Both the position numbers and the translations under genes were made by a program. 5,986 nt of DNA from an uncultured Paracoccaceae bacterium (GTDB taxonomy: Bacteria > Pseudomonadota > Alphaproteobacteria > Rhodobacterales > Rhodobacteraceae): assembly GCA_937132145.1 (NCBI GenBank), contig CAKZNY010000122.1, positions 1 through 5,986 of the forward strand, read 5' to 3'. Positions 1-5,986 of this stretch are shown here, piece after piece. How positions within the stretch are numbered: the first letter of the stretch is position 1; each line of letters opens with the position of its first letter. Under the pieces are notes generated by a model that worked only from the letters and a program-made list of their open reading frames with translations, searched no databases and was not told the origin of the DNA.

Positions 1-2
1 TC

Positions 3-107
3 CAGCTAGGCAGTACCACCGTGGTAAACGCAAACATCGTTGGGCTTTGGGTTAACGCGCTGACACAGCAGGGCAATCGCATGAATAAATTAGCAGGCGA
101 CAAATGA
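3..107 (+). CDS. 3' end of an unidentified reading frame, cut by the ISAs1-family element
   Basis: A frame open through the left edge runs 34 codons to a TGA at 105-107. Its N-terminal part (QLGSTTVVNANIVGLW and on to Q at 66-68) would be host-encoded. The last 12 residues (QGNRMNKLAGDK) are read from the left end of the insertion sequence, so the natural C-terminus has been replaced. I do not recognise the protein. A second frame on the same strand (PARQYHRGKRKHRWALG, stop at 53-55) and frames on the other strand are also open, so even the coding frame is uncertain. Only sequence to the left would settle whether a gene is interrupted here. Confidence 0.2.
   Translation, partial: QLGSTTVVNANIVGLWVNALTQQGNRMNKLAGDK
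69..84. repeat. Left terminal inverted repeat of the ISAs1-family element
   Basis: CAGGGCAATCGCATGA matches the inverted right end at 1341-1356 in 14 of 16 positions. The exact first base is uncertain by one or two positions because no target duplication marks it. Confidence 0.75.
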
Positions 108-160
108 GGTAAGTGTTGATTCAATGAGTGATCTTTTAGATTTTACTGAGGTCATTACCC

Positions 161-1337
161 ATGTCCAATATCGACGCGCCCGGCAGCCAGCCCATTGATT
201 TTTTTACGCATTTCTCAACTTTATCTGACCCGCGACAGCAAACAAAGCTGCTTTACCCTATGGCAGAGATTTTGCTTTTGACGTTATGTGCCGTGTTGTC
301 CGGTGCGAATGACTGGGTCTCTATTTCTGCGTTTGGAACCAAGAAACTGGCCTTTTTGCGGAAATTCTTGCCATTTTCGGACGGAACACCGTCACATGAT
401 CAACTGGGAAACATCTATGCCGCACTGGATGCCCATCATTTCCAGGGCTGCTTTATGGATTGGGTCACCTCCTTAAACAGCACCCTGAGCGGGGTTGTGG
501 CGATAGATGGTAAAACCTCACGTCGCAGCTTGGATAAGGCTGGTAGCAAGGCTGCAATTCACATGATCTCGGCCTGGAGTTCAGAGTTGAACCTGACGCT
601 TGCCCAACGGCAGGTGGACGGCAAATCCAACGAGATTACGGCCATACCGGAACTGTTAGACCTCCTGACGCTCAAGGGGGCCATCGTCACTATAGACGCT
701 ATGCATTGCCCGACAGTGGTTTGTGGAACAAACCATGAGAGGGGGATGTCAGCGTGATATTGCCGCTAAAATCATCAGCAAACAAGCGGATTATGTCTTG
801 GCTTTAAAAGGCAATCAAGGCGCCCTTCGCAAAGATACCGAATTGTATATGAAAGAACAGGATGCTGTATATTTTGCAGACACAACAGTAACTTACCATG
901 AGACCGTAGAAAAATCTCATGGCCGTATTGAAACAAGAAAAGTCACTGTTTGCTCGGATATTGAATGGCTGAAGGCGCGGCACAATTGGCCTGGATTGGA
1001 AAGTATCGTGATGGTCCAATACTGCGCAACACTTCAAGATAAAACCCGCTCAGAGACACGCTTTTACATCTCATCCATGACCTGTGACGCCGAAGCCCAC
1101 GCAAAAGCTATCCGCGATCACCGGGGTATTGAAAACGGGCTGCATTGGGTCATGGATATGGTGTTTCGCGATGATGAGTGCCGTATCCGCAAGGGAAACG
1201 CCCCTGCTAATTTTACAACGATCAAGCACGCCGCAAGCAACATGCTACGCTCCGTTAAGGGAACCCAAAGCCTCAGGTTAAAACGACACTTGGCCGCCTG
1301 GGACGAGGATCCTCTGTTCCAGATAATTCAGGGATAA
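161..1337 (+). pseudogene. ISAs1-family DDE transposase, split by palindromic insertion P1
   Basis: The N-terminal half (codons 1-181, positions 161-703) has the DDE_Tnp_1-associated N-terminal region, with LSDPRQQTKLLYPMAEILLL, the first catalytic Asp (D116 in VVAIDGKTSRRS) and the second (D179 in VTIDAM). The rest continues one frame over from 744 with GCQRDIAAKI, the VLALKGNQG motif and the third catalytic residue, Glu 311 of the restored protein, in RGIENGLHWVMDMVFRDD, ending at 1337. The break is exactly the 40-bp palindrome at 704-743. Removing it rejoins ATG to GGA and gives VTIDAM-GCQRD, the family-typical sequence, in a 378-codon frame of normal length with no other lesion. As it stands, translation from 161 ends at 757. 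The start at 161 is preceded by GAGGT at 148-152. A GTG at 723 could open the second half, but it lies inside the palindrome. Confidence 0.9.
704..743 (+). repeat. Palindromic insertion element, copy P1 (in ISAs1 transposase)
   Basis: This 40-bp insertion is absent from the restored transposase frame. It begins CATTGCCC and folds as outer stem CCC (709-711) with GGG (741-743), internal loop GACA (712-715) opposite GAGA (737-740), and inner stem GTGGTTTGT (716-724) with ACAAACCAT (728-736), closing on a GGA loop. The first inner pair is a G-T wobble and the other eight are Watson-Crick. It shares the ATTGCCY start, the GRCA/GAGA loop and the RGG end with copies P2-P5, but its inner stem sequence is its own. 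Its length shifts the frame by +1. The boundaries are certain to about one base because G703 and G743 are interchangeable. Confidence 0.85.
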
Positions 1338-1340
1338 AAC

Positions 1341-1356
1341 TCATGCGATTCCCCTA
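1341..1356. repeat. Right terminal inverted repeat of the ISAs1-family element
   Basis: TCATGCGATTCCCCTA is the inverse of the left end with two mismatches. It overlaps a longer perfect palindrome at 1347-1363 that extends outside the element. Confidence 0.75.
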
Positions 1357-1363
1357 GGGAATC
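1347..1363. repeat. Perfect palindrome across the ISAs1 right junction
   Basis: GATTCCC-CTA-GGGAATC is a 7-bp perfect stem with a 3-nt loop, half in the IS end and half in flanking DNA. The flanking half (AGGGAATCTGCAT) itself resembles an IS end (AGGGGAATCGCAT), so it may be the scar of a second abutting copy. It lies between the convergent 3' ends of the transposase gene and uppS, but has no adjacent T-run on either strand, so I do not call it an intrinsic terminator. Confidence 0.5.
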
Positions 1364-1378
1364 TGCATCCGCGAAATA

Positions 1379-2074
1379 TTAATTTGAATCGGCATTTCCA
1401 AACCGTCGAACGCGGCCTGCAAATTCCTCTAAACATTCCGCGTAAACTTCGGCAGTGAAATCCGGCCACGACACATTCGGGAACATAAGTTCCGAATAAG
1501 CGCTCTGCCAGATCATGAAATTAGACAACCGTAATTCGCCAGCTGTGCGAATTATCAGATCTGGATCAGCCTGTTCACGGGTGTCCATATGATCGCAAAT
1601 CGTGCCCTCTGTGATCGCATCGACGGATAAGGTGCCGTCAAGAACTTTGGCGGCGATACTGCGCGTCGCGCGAATAATCTCGTCGCGGCCGCCGTAATTA
1701 ATCGCAATGTTCAGATTCAGTCCAGTGTTATCCTTGGTTAGCCCCGAAAGCTGCTCCATCTGAAGGCGAATGTCCTGCGCCAAAGGCGTAGCGTCGCCCA
1801 AAAAGCGTACCCGCACGTTCTTGTCATGCAGTTCCAGCAAGTTGTTTTGCATATACCCGCGAAATAATTTCATCAACCCTTCGACTTCGTGCGCAGCACG
1901 CTTCCAGTTTTCCGTTGAAAACGCATAGAGAGTTAAGGTCGTCACGCCGAGATTCGGGCTATTTTTGACAATATCCTTTACGCGACTCGCGCCACGTTTG
2001 TGACCAACCAGGCGCGCCAGTCCGCGCGACGTGGCCCATCGGCCGTTGCCATCCATAATAATTCCGACGTGCAT
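1379..2074 (-). CDS. uppS: Isoprenyl transferase (undecaprenyl diphosphate synthase family), short form
   Basis: This cis-prenyltransferase of 231 residues is expected to add isopentenyl units to farnesyl diphosphate at the inner membrane face, giving undecaprenyl diphosphate, the lipid carrier for peptidoglycan and other envelope polymers. The signature GIIMDGNGRWA lies at residues 4-14 with the Mg-binding Asp at 8. GHKRGA (24-29), AFSTENWKR (51-59) and RTAGELRLSNFMIWQ followed by YSELMF (176-198) are all present. A constant offset of 18 aligns D8, H25, N56, R176, R182, S184 and E195 with E. coli D26, H43, N74, R194, R200, S202 and E213, so the active site is complete. The N-terminus is about 18 residues shorter than in E. 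coli. An in-frame TAG with no alternative start upstream, and an AAGAGAAG ribosome site, fix the ATG. It lacks the usual frr/cdsA neighbours, so it may be a second uppS copy. Confidence 0.92.
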   Translation of the reverse strand: MHVGIIMDGNGRWATSRGLARLVGHKRGASRVKDIVKNSPNLGVTTLTLYAFSTENWKRAAHEVEGLMKLFRGYMQNNLLELHDKNVRVRFLGDATPLAQDIRLQMEQLSGLTKDNTGLNLNIAINYGGRDEIIRATRSIAAKVLDGTLSVDAITEGTICDHMDTREQADPDLIIRTAGELRLSNFMIWQSAYSELMFPNVSWPDFTAEVYAECLEEFAGRVRRFGNADSN

Positions 2075-2099
2075 ATGCTTCTCTTTGTAATAGTGTGGT

Positions 2100-2131
2100 G
2101 TGCCGGCAGGGTATCGCTATGGCATCCTTGT
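2100..2131 (+). repeat. Possible decayed copy of the palindromic element (P6)
   Basis: GTGCCGGCAGGG shares 11 consecutive bases (TGCCGGCAGGG) with copy P3, including the GGCA half of the internal loop. GGGTATC-GCTAT-GGCATCC can form an inner stem if two G-T wobbles and one A-C mismatch are allowed. The 3' GAGA-RGG half is not recognisable. It lies in the uppS leader between the putative promoter and the start codon. It may be coincidence. Confidence 0.3.
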
Positions 2132-2140
2132 TGAAGTGTA

Positions 2141-2169
2141 GTATTAGTAAAGGTTGAGTTGTATATCAA
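2141..2169 (-). promoter_or_regulatory. Candidate sigma-70-type promoter of uppS
   Basis: Read on the minus strand, TTGATA (2164-2169) is followed after 17 bp by TAATAC (2141-2146). The -35 is a good match and the -10 is weak. It would give a leader of roughly 60 nt before the uppS ATG at 2074. This is a pattern match only. Confidence 0.3.
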
Positions 2170-2388
2170 CATAATACTCACTCTCAAAACGAGAATTTAT
2201 TTACAAACCTACGTACGCCCTTTTTATTACTAATTAACTCGATAAATTGCTTCAAGTGTCGGTGTGGTTTTGCAGAACCAGCAAGTAGGTGTATCCGCAA
2301 ATACCTAACTAACCTCGTAAACTTGCAATTTGTTTCATGTCTCCATATCGTATCCTCGGTTTGACAATAATTTTTATCTATTTAGTGC
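2170..2388. other. AT-rich spacer between uppS and the IS5-family element, no gene seen
   Basis: No convincing reading frame, tRNA or terminator is visible on either strand. There is an isolated TTGACA at 2361-2366 pointing into the IS without a good -10, and minor inverted repeats (AGGTGTAT near ATACCT around 2286-2306). The low G+C relative to the flanking genes fits non-coding DNA. Confidence 0.5.
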
Positions 2389-2390
2389 TA

Positions 2391-2406
2391 GGCGGTGTCA
2401 TCATTT
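2391..2406. repeat. Left terminal inverted repeat of the IS5-family element
   Basis: GGCGGTGTCATCATTT differs from the inverted right end only at positions 6 and 7. It is preceded by TA. Confidence 0.8.
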
Positions 2407-2627
2407 AGGGGATTCCCAAACGTTCAAATGAGTGATTCATAGAGAACCAGCTTTGAAGGAGTTGGTTCATGCGAAGATATGCATTGCGAGACGATCAGTG
2501 GGAAAGAATTAAGGCTCTATTGCCGGGTAAATCCGGGGATCGAGGACGGACGGCTTCGGACAACAGATTGTTTGTCGAAGCGGTGCTTTACCGCTATCGC
2601 GCGGGCATCCCGTGGCGCGATTTACCC

Positions 2628-2664
2628 ATTGCCTGACAGGTGATGTTTACATCACCGAGAAGGG
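2628..2664 (+). repeat. Palindromic insertion element, copy P2
   Basis: This 37-bp insertion lies between WRDLP and ERFGD of the transposase. It starts ATTGCCT. Its outer stem is CCT (2632-2634) with AGG (2661-2663), and its internal loop GACA (2635-2638) lies opposite GAGA (2657-2660). Its inner stem is GGTGATGT (2639-2646) with ACATCACC (2649-2656), 8 perfect pairs. It brings an in-frame TGA and shifts the frame by +1. Confidence 0.9.
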
Positions 2665-2856
2665 GAGAGGTTTGGTGATTTTCGCGTCGTTCACACCCGC
2701 CATATGCGCTGGAGCAAGTCCGGCGTATGGTCCCGTCTTTTCAATCACTTAAGCCAAGACAGCGACAATGAATACGCCATGATTGACTCAACTATTGTGC
2801 GTGCACACCAGCATGCGGCAGGTGCGCGGGGGCGGTCAAAAAAACCGAATGTATCC

Positions 2857-2891
2857 GTTGCCGGCAGGGCATTCATTAAATGCCCGAGAGG
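2857..2891 (+). repeat. Palindromic insertion element, copy P3
   Basis: This insertion of about 35 bp lies between PNVS and GRSKGG. It starts GTTGCC and is one base shorter in the outer arm. CC (2861-2862) faces GG, GGCA (2863-2866) lies opposite GAGA (2886-2889), and the inner stem is GGGCATT (2867-2873) with AATGCCC (2879-2885) and a CATTA loop. The inner stem is perfect but differs in sequence from P2 and P4. The right boundary is uncertain because the run of G extends into the GGG codon at 2892. Confidence 0.85.
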
Positions 2892-2915
2892 GGGCGTTCC
2901 AAAGGCGGATTAAGT

Positions 2916-2954
2916 ATTACCTGACAGGTGATTGCATTCAATCACCGAGAAGGC
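2916..2954 (+). repeat. Palindromic insertion element, copy P4
   Basis: This 39-bp insertion lies between GRSKGGLS and TKIHATC. It starts ATTACCT. Its outer stem is CCT (2920-2922) with AGG (2951-2953), and GACA (2923-2926) lies opposite GAGA (2947-2950). The inner stem is GGTGATTG (2927-2934) with CAATCACC (2939-2946), 8 perfect pairs, and a CATT loop. Although its length is a multiple of three, it places a TGA in the transposase frame at 2922-2924. Confidence 0.9.
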
Positions 2955-2975
2955 ACCAAAATTCACGCAACCTGC

Positions 2976-3016
2976 CCCTCTCGGCAGATTGCTTTGCAAT
3001 CGCCTGCCGGGCAATG
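2976..3016 (-). repeat. Palindromic insertion element, copy P5 (inverted)
   Basis: This 41-bp insertion lies between TKIHATC and DALGNP, in the opposite orientation to the other copies. Read on the minus strand, CATTGCCC opens it. The outer stem CCC (3009-3011) pairs with GGG (2976-2978), and GGCA lies opposite GAGA (2979-2982 on plus as TCTC). The inner stem is GGC+GATTGC with GCAATC+GCC, carrying one bulged T and an AAA loop. It shifts the transposase frame by +2. Its inverted orientation shows that the asymmetric outer parts define a directional element and not a simple symmetrical palindrome. Confidence 0.88.
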
Positions 3017-3373
3017 GATGCATTGGGCAATCCACCGGGTTTTTTCCTGACCGGCGGACAAGCCTGCGATCTGGACGGCGCGGATCAATTAATCGGTAGT
3101 CTTGAGGCCCCGATTATTCTCGCTGACAAAGGATATGACGCCGATATTCGGGTTATTACGCCGCTAATTCTGGCAGGAAAACAAGTTGTTATCCCGCCAA
3201 AATCCAATCGCAAAGTTCAGAGGTATTATGATACATCTCTCTATAAAGCGCGGCATCTGATCGAAAACTTCTTTGAAAAGCTCAAGCATTACAGAGCAAT
3301 AGCTACTCGCTATGACAAAACCGCAGTTGCTTTCCTTGGTGCAATCCATCTCGCGGCTTGTTTGATATGGCTC

Positions 3374-3389
3374 AAATGATGATGCCGCC
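3374..3389. repeat. Right terminal inverted repeat of the IS5-family element
   Basis: AAATGATGATGCCGCC is the inverse of the left end with two mismatches. It contains the transposase TGA (3377-3379) and is followed by TA. Confidence 0.8.
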
Positions 3390-3407
3390 TACGTCTTATC
3401 AATGAAA

Positions 3408-5621
<2,214 letters not shown>

Positions 5622-5706
5622 CTAAGTGTATCGCGCTGTCCTGAAGTCTTGGCATTTTGGAGCCCGATTTAATTTTGAAATGGTATTCTCTCATCTTCCT
5701 CAAGGC

Positions 5707-5738
5707 AGTATAACATATTTACCAACTGGAAAAAGTTG
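5707..5738 (-). promoter_or_regulatory. Candidate katG promoter and regulator site
   Basis: On the minus strand, TATACT (5707-5712) is a good -10 with only a weak -35 (CTTTTT) 17 bp upstream, as is common for activator-dependent promoters. An inverted repeat CAACT-N6-AGTTG (5723-5738) covers the -35 region and could be a LysR-type (OxyR) site. The transcript leader would be about 100 nt. No full tandem OxyR consensus is visible, so this is tentative. Confidence 0.35.
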
Positions 5739-5769
5739 CTTTTTCTGTTTGAATTTATACGTTATGCTT

Positions 5770-5877
5770 ATGGTGAATTTGGCTCTCAAACAGCTCCGCT
5801 ATTTTGAAGCTATGGCTCATCACAGGCACTTTGGACGCGATGACACCAAACACCATGTCGCAAAATCGAAAGTCTAG
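5770..5877 (+). pseudogene. oxyR: 5' remnant of an OxyR-type LysR regulator
   Basis: From the ATG at 5770 (or 5764) the frame reads MVNLALKQLRYFEAMAHH then RHFGR, the start of the winged helix-turn-helix of OxyR-type LysR regulators, whose family usually continues with an alanine-rich helix and SQPALS. After Arg (5836-5838) the similarity stops abruptly. The frame continues DDTKHHVAKSKV to a TAG at 5875-5877, so the recognition helix and the whole peroxide-sensing domain are missing. The gene is divergent from katG with a 160-bp shared spacer, which is classic for a peroxide regulator and its target. No good Shine-Dalgarno precedes it. The remnant cannot be functional. Other LysR-family members start similarly, so OxyR identity rests on the fragment plus position. 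Confidence 0.7.
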
Positions 5878-5896
5878 GAAGACGAGAGCGTACCTA
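5839..5896. other. Foreign segment between the oxyR break and the next IS, origin unknown
   Basis: These 58 bases follow the point where oxyR similarity ends and precede the probable IS end at 5897. They match neither the expected regulator coding sequence nor any element recognised in this window. They may be left over from a deletion or an earlier insertion that removed the rest of oxyR. Confidence 0.4.
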
Positions 5897-5945
5897 GGGT
5901 CAGGACCTATTAATATATTGCCTATATGACGATGTTCTGAATCAA

Positions 5946-5968
5946 TACCCTCCAACATCAGGAGGGTA
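5946..5968 (+). promoter_or_regulatory. Hairpin enclosing the ribosome binding site of the right-edge gene
   Basis: TACCCTCC (5946-5953), loop AACATCA, then GGAGGGTA (5961-5968) forms an 8-bp perfect stem. The 3' arm is the Shine-Dalgarno GGAGG, ending two bases before the ATG at 5971. In RNA the site would be fully paired, which would limit translation of this gene. Confidence 0.65.
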
Positions 5969-5970
5969 AC

Positions 5971-5986
5971 ATGTCAGACCAATTTT
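5971..5986 (+). CDS. Start of a gene, probably an IS5-family transposase (partial)
   Basis: The ATG follows a strong GGAGGG ribosome site by four bases, and only MSDQF is encoded before the window ends. Five residues do not identify a family by themselves. The assignment comes from the IS-like end upstream and from recalled N-termini of IS5-type transposases. Its ribosome site is held in an 8-bp hairpin. Confidence 0.4.

Larger units (their letters stand above)
69..1356 (+). mobile_element. ISAs1-family insertion sequence, transposase disrupted
   Basis: The element is bounded by terminal inverted repeats of about 16 bp. The left end reads CAGGGCAATCGCATGA and the inverted right end TAGGGGAATCGCATGA, 14 of 16 identical. 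It is about 1.29 kb and carries one gene, a DDE transposase of the ISAs1 type on the plus strand. Subtracting the 40-bp palindromic insertion P1 gives about 1.25 kb, normal for the family. ISAs1-family elements usually leave 8-10 bp target duplications. None is visible here (gacacag side versus gggaatct side), which suggests recombination or deletion at one end after insertion. The right end lies 22 bp from the uppS stop codon. Confidence 0.85.
2469..3379 (+). pseudogene. IS5-family transposase broken by four palindromic insertions (P2-P5)
   Basis: The gene is found in five pieces: codons 1-53 (2469-2627, frame of ATG), 64 codons (2665-2856), GRSKGGLS (2892-2915), TKIHATC (2955-2975) and 120 codons (3017-3376). 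Between them lie the palindromes. Rejoined, they give a 252-residue protein colinear with IS5-family transposases: [83 protein letters not shown] and ARHLIENFFEKLKHYRAIAT. The catalytic triad is complete (D94, D169 and E215 of the restored protein), and no stop or frameshift exists outside the insertions. An AAGGAG ribosome site at 2456-2461 precedes the ATG. As it stands, translation from 2469 stops at the TGA inside P2. The junction at P3 is the least certain, because the family varies in length there. Confidence 0.9.
2391..3389 (+). mobile_element. IS5-family insertion sequence carrying four palindromic insertions
   Basis: Terminal inverted repeats GGCGGTGTCATCATTT (left) and GGCGGCATCATCATTT (inverted right) match at 14 of 16 positions. 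Both ends are flanked by TA (2389-2390 and 3390-3391), consistent with the short TA-type target duplication of several IS5 subgroups. The element is 999 bp as found. Subtracting the four palindromes (37, 35, 39 and 41 bp) leaves 847 bp, normal for IS427-like IS5 elements with a single transposase gene. The transposase stop codon lies inside the right inverted repeat. The element sits 18 bp past the katG stop codon in convergent orientation and has probably displaced any original katG terminator. Confidence 0.88.
5897..5986 (+). mobile_element. Probable left end of another IS5-type element, runs off the window
   Basis: CTAG at 5894-5897, a typical IS5-subgroup target context, is followed by GGGTCAGGACC, a near-palindromic end-like sequence. 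About 75 bp later a gene starts that reads MSDQF, an N-terminus I associate with IS5-family transposases of alphaproteobacteria. The other end and nearly all of the gene are outside the window, so the call is an inference. Confidence 0.4.

Noticed and set aside
690..760. Programmed ribosomal frameshift in the ISAs1 transposase
   Set aside because: There is no slippery run at the break, and removing the 40-bp palindrome restores the family sequence exactly, so an insertion explains it better.
723..1337. Independent gene starting at GTG 723
   Set aside because: The first seven codons lie in palindrome P1, and the rest is the C-terminal half of the ISAs1 transposase. There is no separate ribosome site.
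2260..2330. Possible tRNA or small structured RNA upstream of the IS5 element
   Set aside because: Only short imperfect stems occur; no cloverleaf, T-loop or acceptor pairing could be found.
2361..2390. Promoter from TTGACA driving the IS5 transposase
   Set aside because: No acceptable -10 lies 16-18 bp downstream; a lone -35-like hexamer in AT-rich DNA is weak evidence.
704..3016. T4 gene 60-style translational bypassing of the palindromes
   Set aside because: The codon before each gap (ATG, CCC, TCC, AGT, TGC) does not match the last three bases of the gap (GGG, GGG, AGG, GGC, ATG), so no matching take-off and landing codons exist. It cannot be fully excluded without protein data.
704..3016. 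Rickettsia-type palindromic elements (RPE) inserted in frame
   Set aside because: Those are much longer and stay in frame with the host protein. These are 35-41 bp and break the frame or introduce stops.
2628..3016. CRISPR array
   Set aside because: Repeats are unevenly spaced, in mixed orientation, variable in stem sequence, and the spacers are conserved transposase code.
5755..5958. Minus-strand frame of about 67 codons over the oxyR remnant
   Set aside because: It lies over the oxyR fragment and the probable IS end, and its sequence shows no recognisable domain.

Overview
The window looks like an accessory, insertion-sequence-rich stretch of an alphaproteobacterial chromosome. This rests on the style of the UppS and KatG proteins, on a remnant of an OxyR-type regulator divergent from katG, and on ISAs1-family and IS5-family elements of the types common in that class. 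No genus can be assigned. Two intact host genes, both on the minus strand, remain: uppS (1379-2074) and katG (3408-5603). Everything else is IS material, IS junctions or short spacers.

Layout. An unidentified reading frame enters from the left edge and is cut by an ISAs1-family element (69-1356). uppS follows, with its stop codon 22 bp from the IS end, then a 316-bp AT-rich spacer with no clear gene. An IS5-family element (2391-3389, TA on both sides) ends 18 bp beyond the katG stop codon. Upstream of katG, a divergent oxyR-like gene survives only as its first ~23 codons. At the right edge an apparent further IS5-type element begins (about 5897), and its first gene starts at 5971 behind a Shine-Dalgarno sequence locked in an 8-bp perfect hairpin.

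Main finding. Both transposase genes are broken by the same thing: a family of 35-41 bp imperfect palindromes, here called P1-P5. One lies in the ISAs1 transposase and four in the IS5 transposase, one of those inverted. All five share a two-stem architecture: outer stem CCY/RGG, a fixed internal loop GRCA opposite GAGA, then a 7-9 bp inner stem with a tiny loop. The inner stem sequence differs between copies but stays complementary, and the outer pair changes in concert (CCT/AGG or CCC/GGG). Removing the five insertions on paper restores single open frames of 378 and 252 codons with complete DDE triads and no other lesion. A decayed sixth copy may lie in the uppS leader. I do not recognise this family by name. 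It behaves like a small non-autonomous mobile hairpin, and this is the part of the window most likely to be undescribed.

How it fits together. UppS makes undecaprenyl diphosphate for cell-wall synthesis and KatG removes hydrogen peroxide; they are not functionally linked here. The IS insertions sit just past both host stop codons, and the probable local regulator of katG has been destroyed, so katG control has probably changed.
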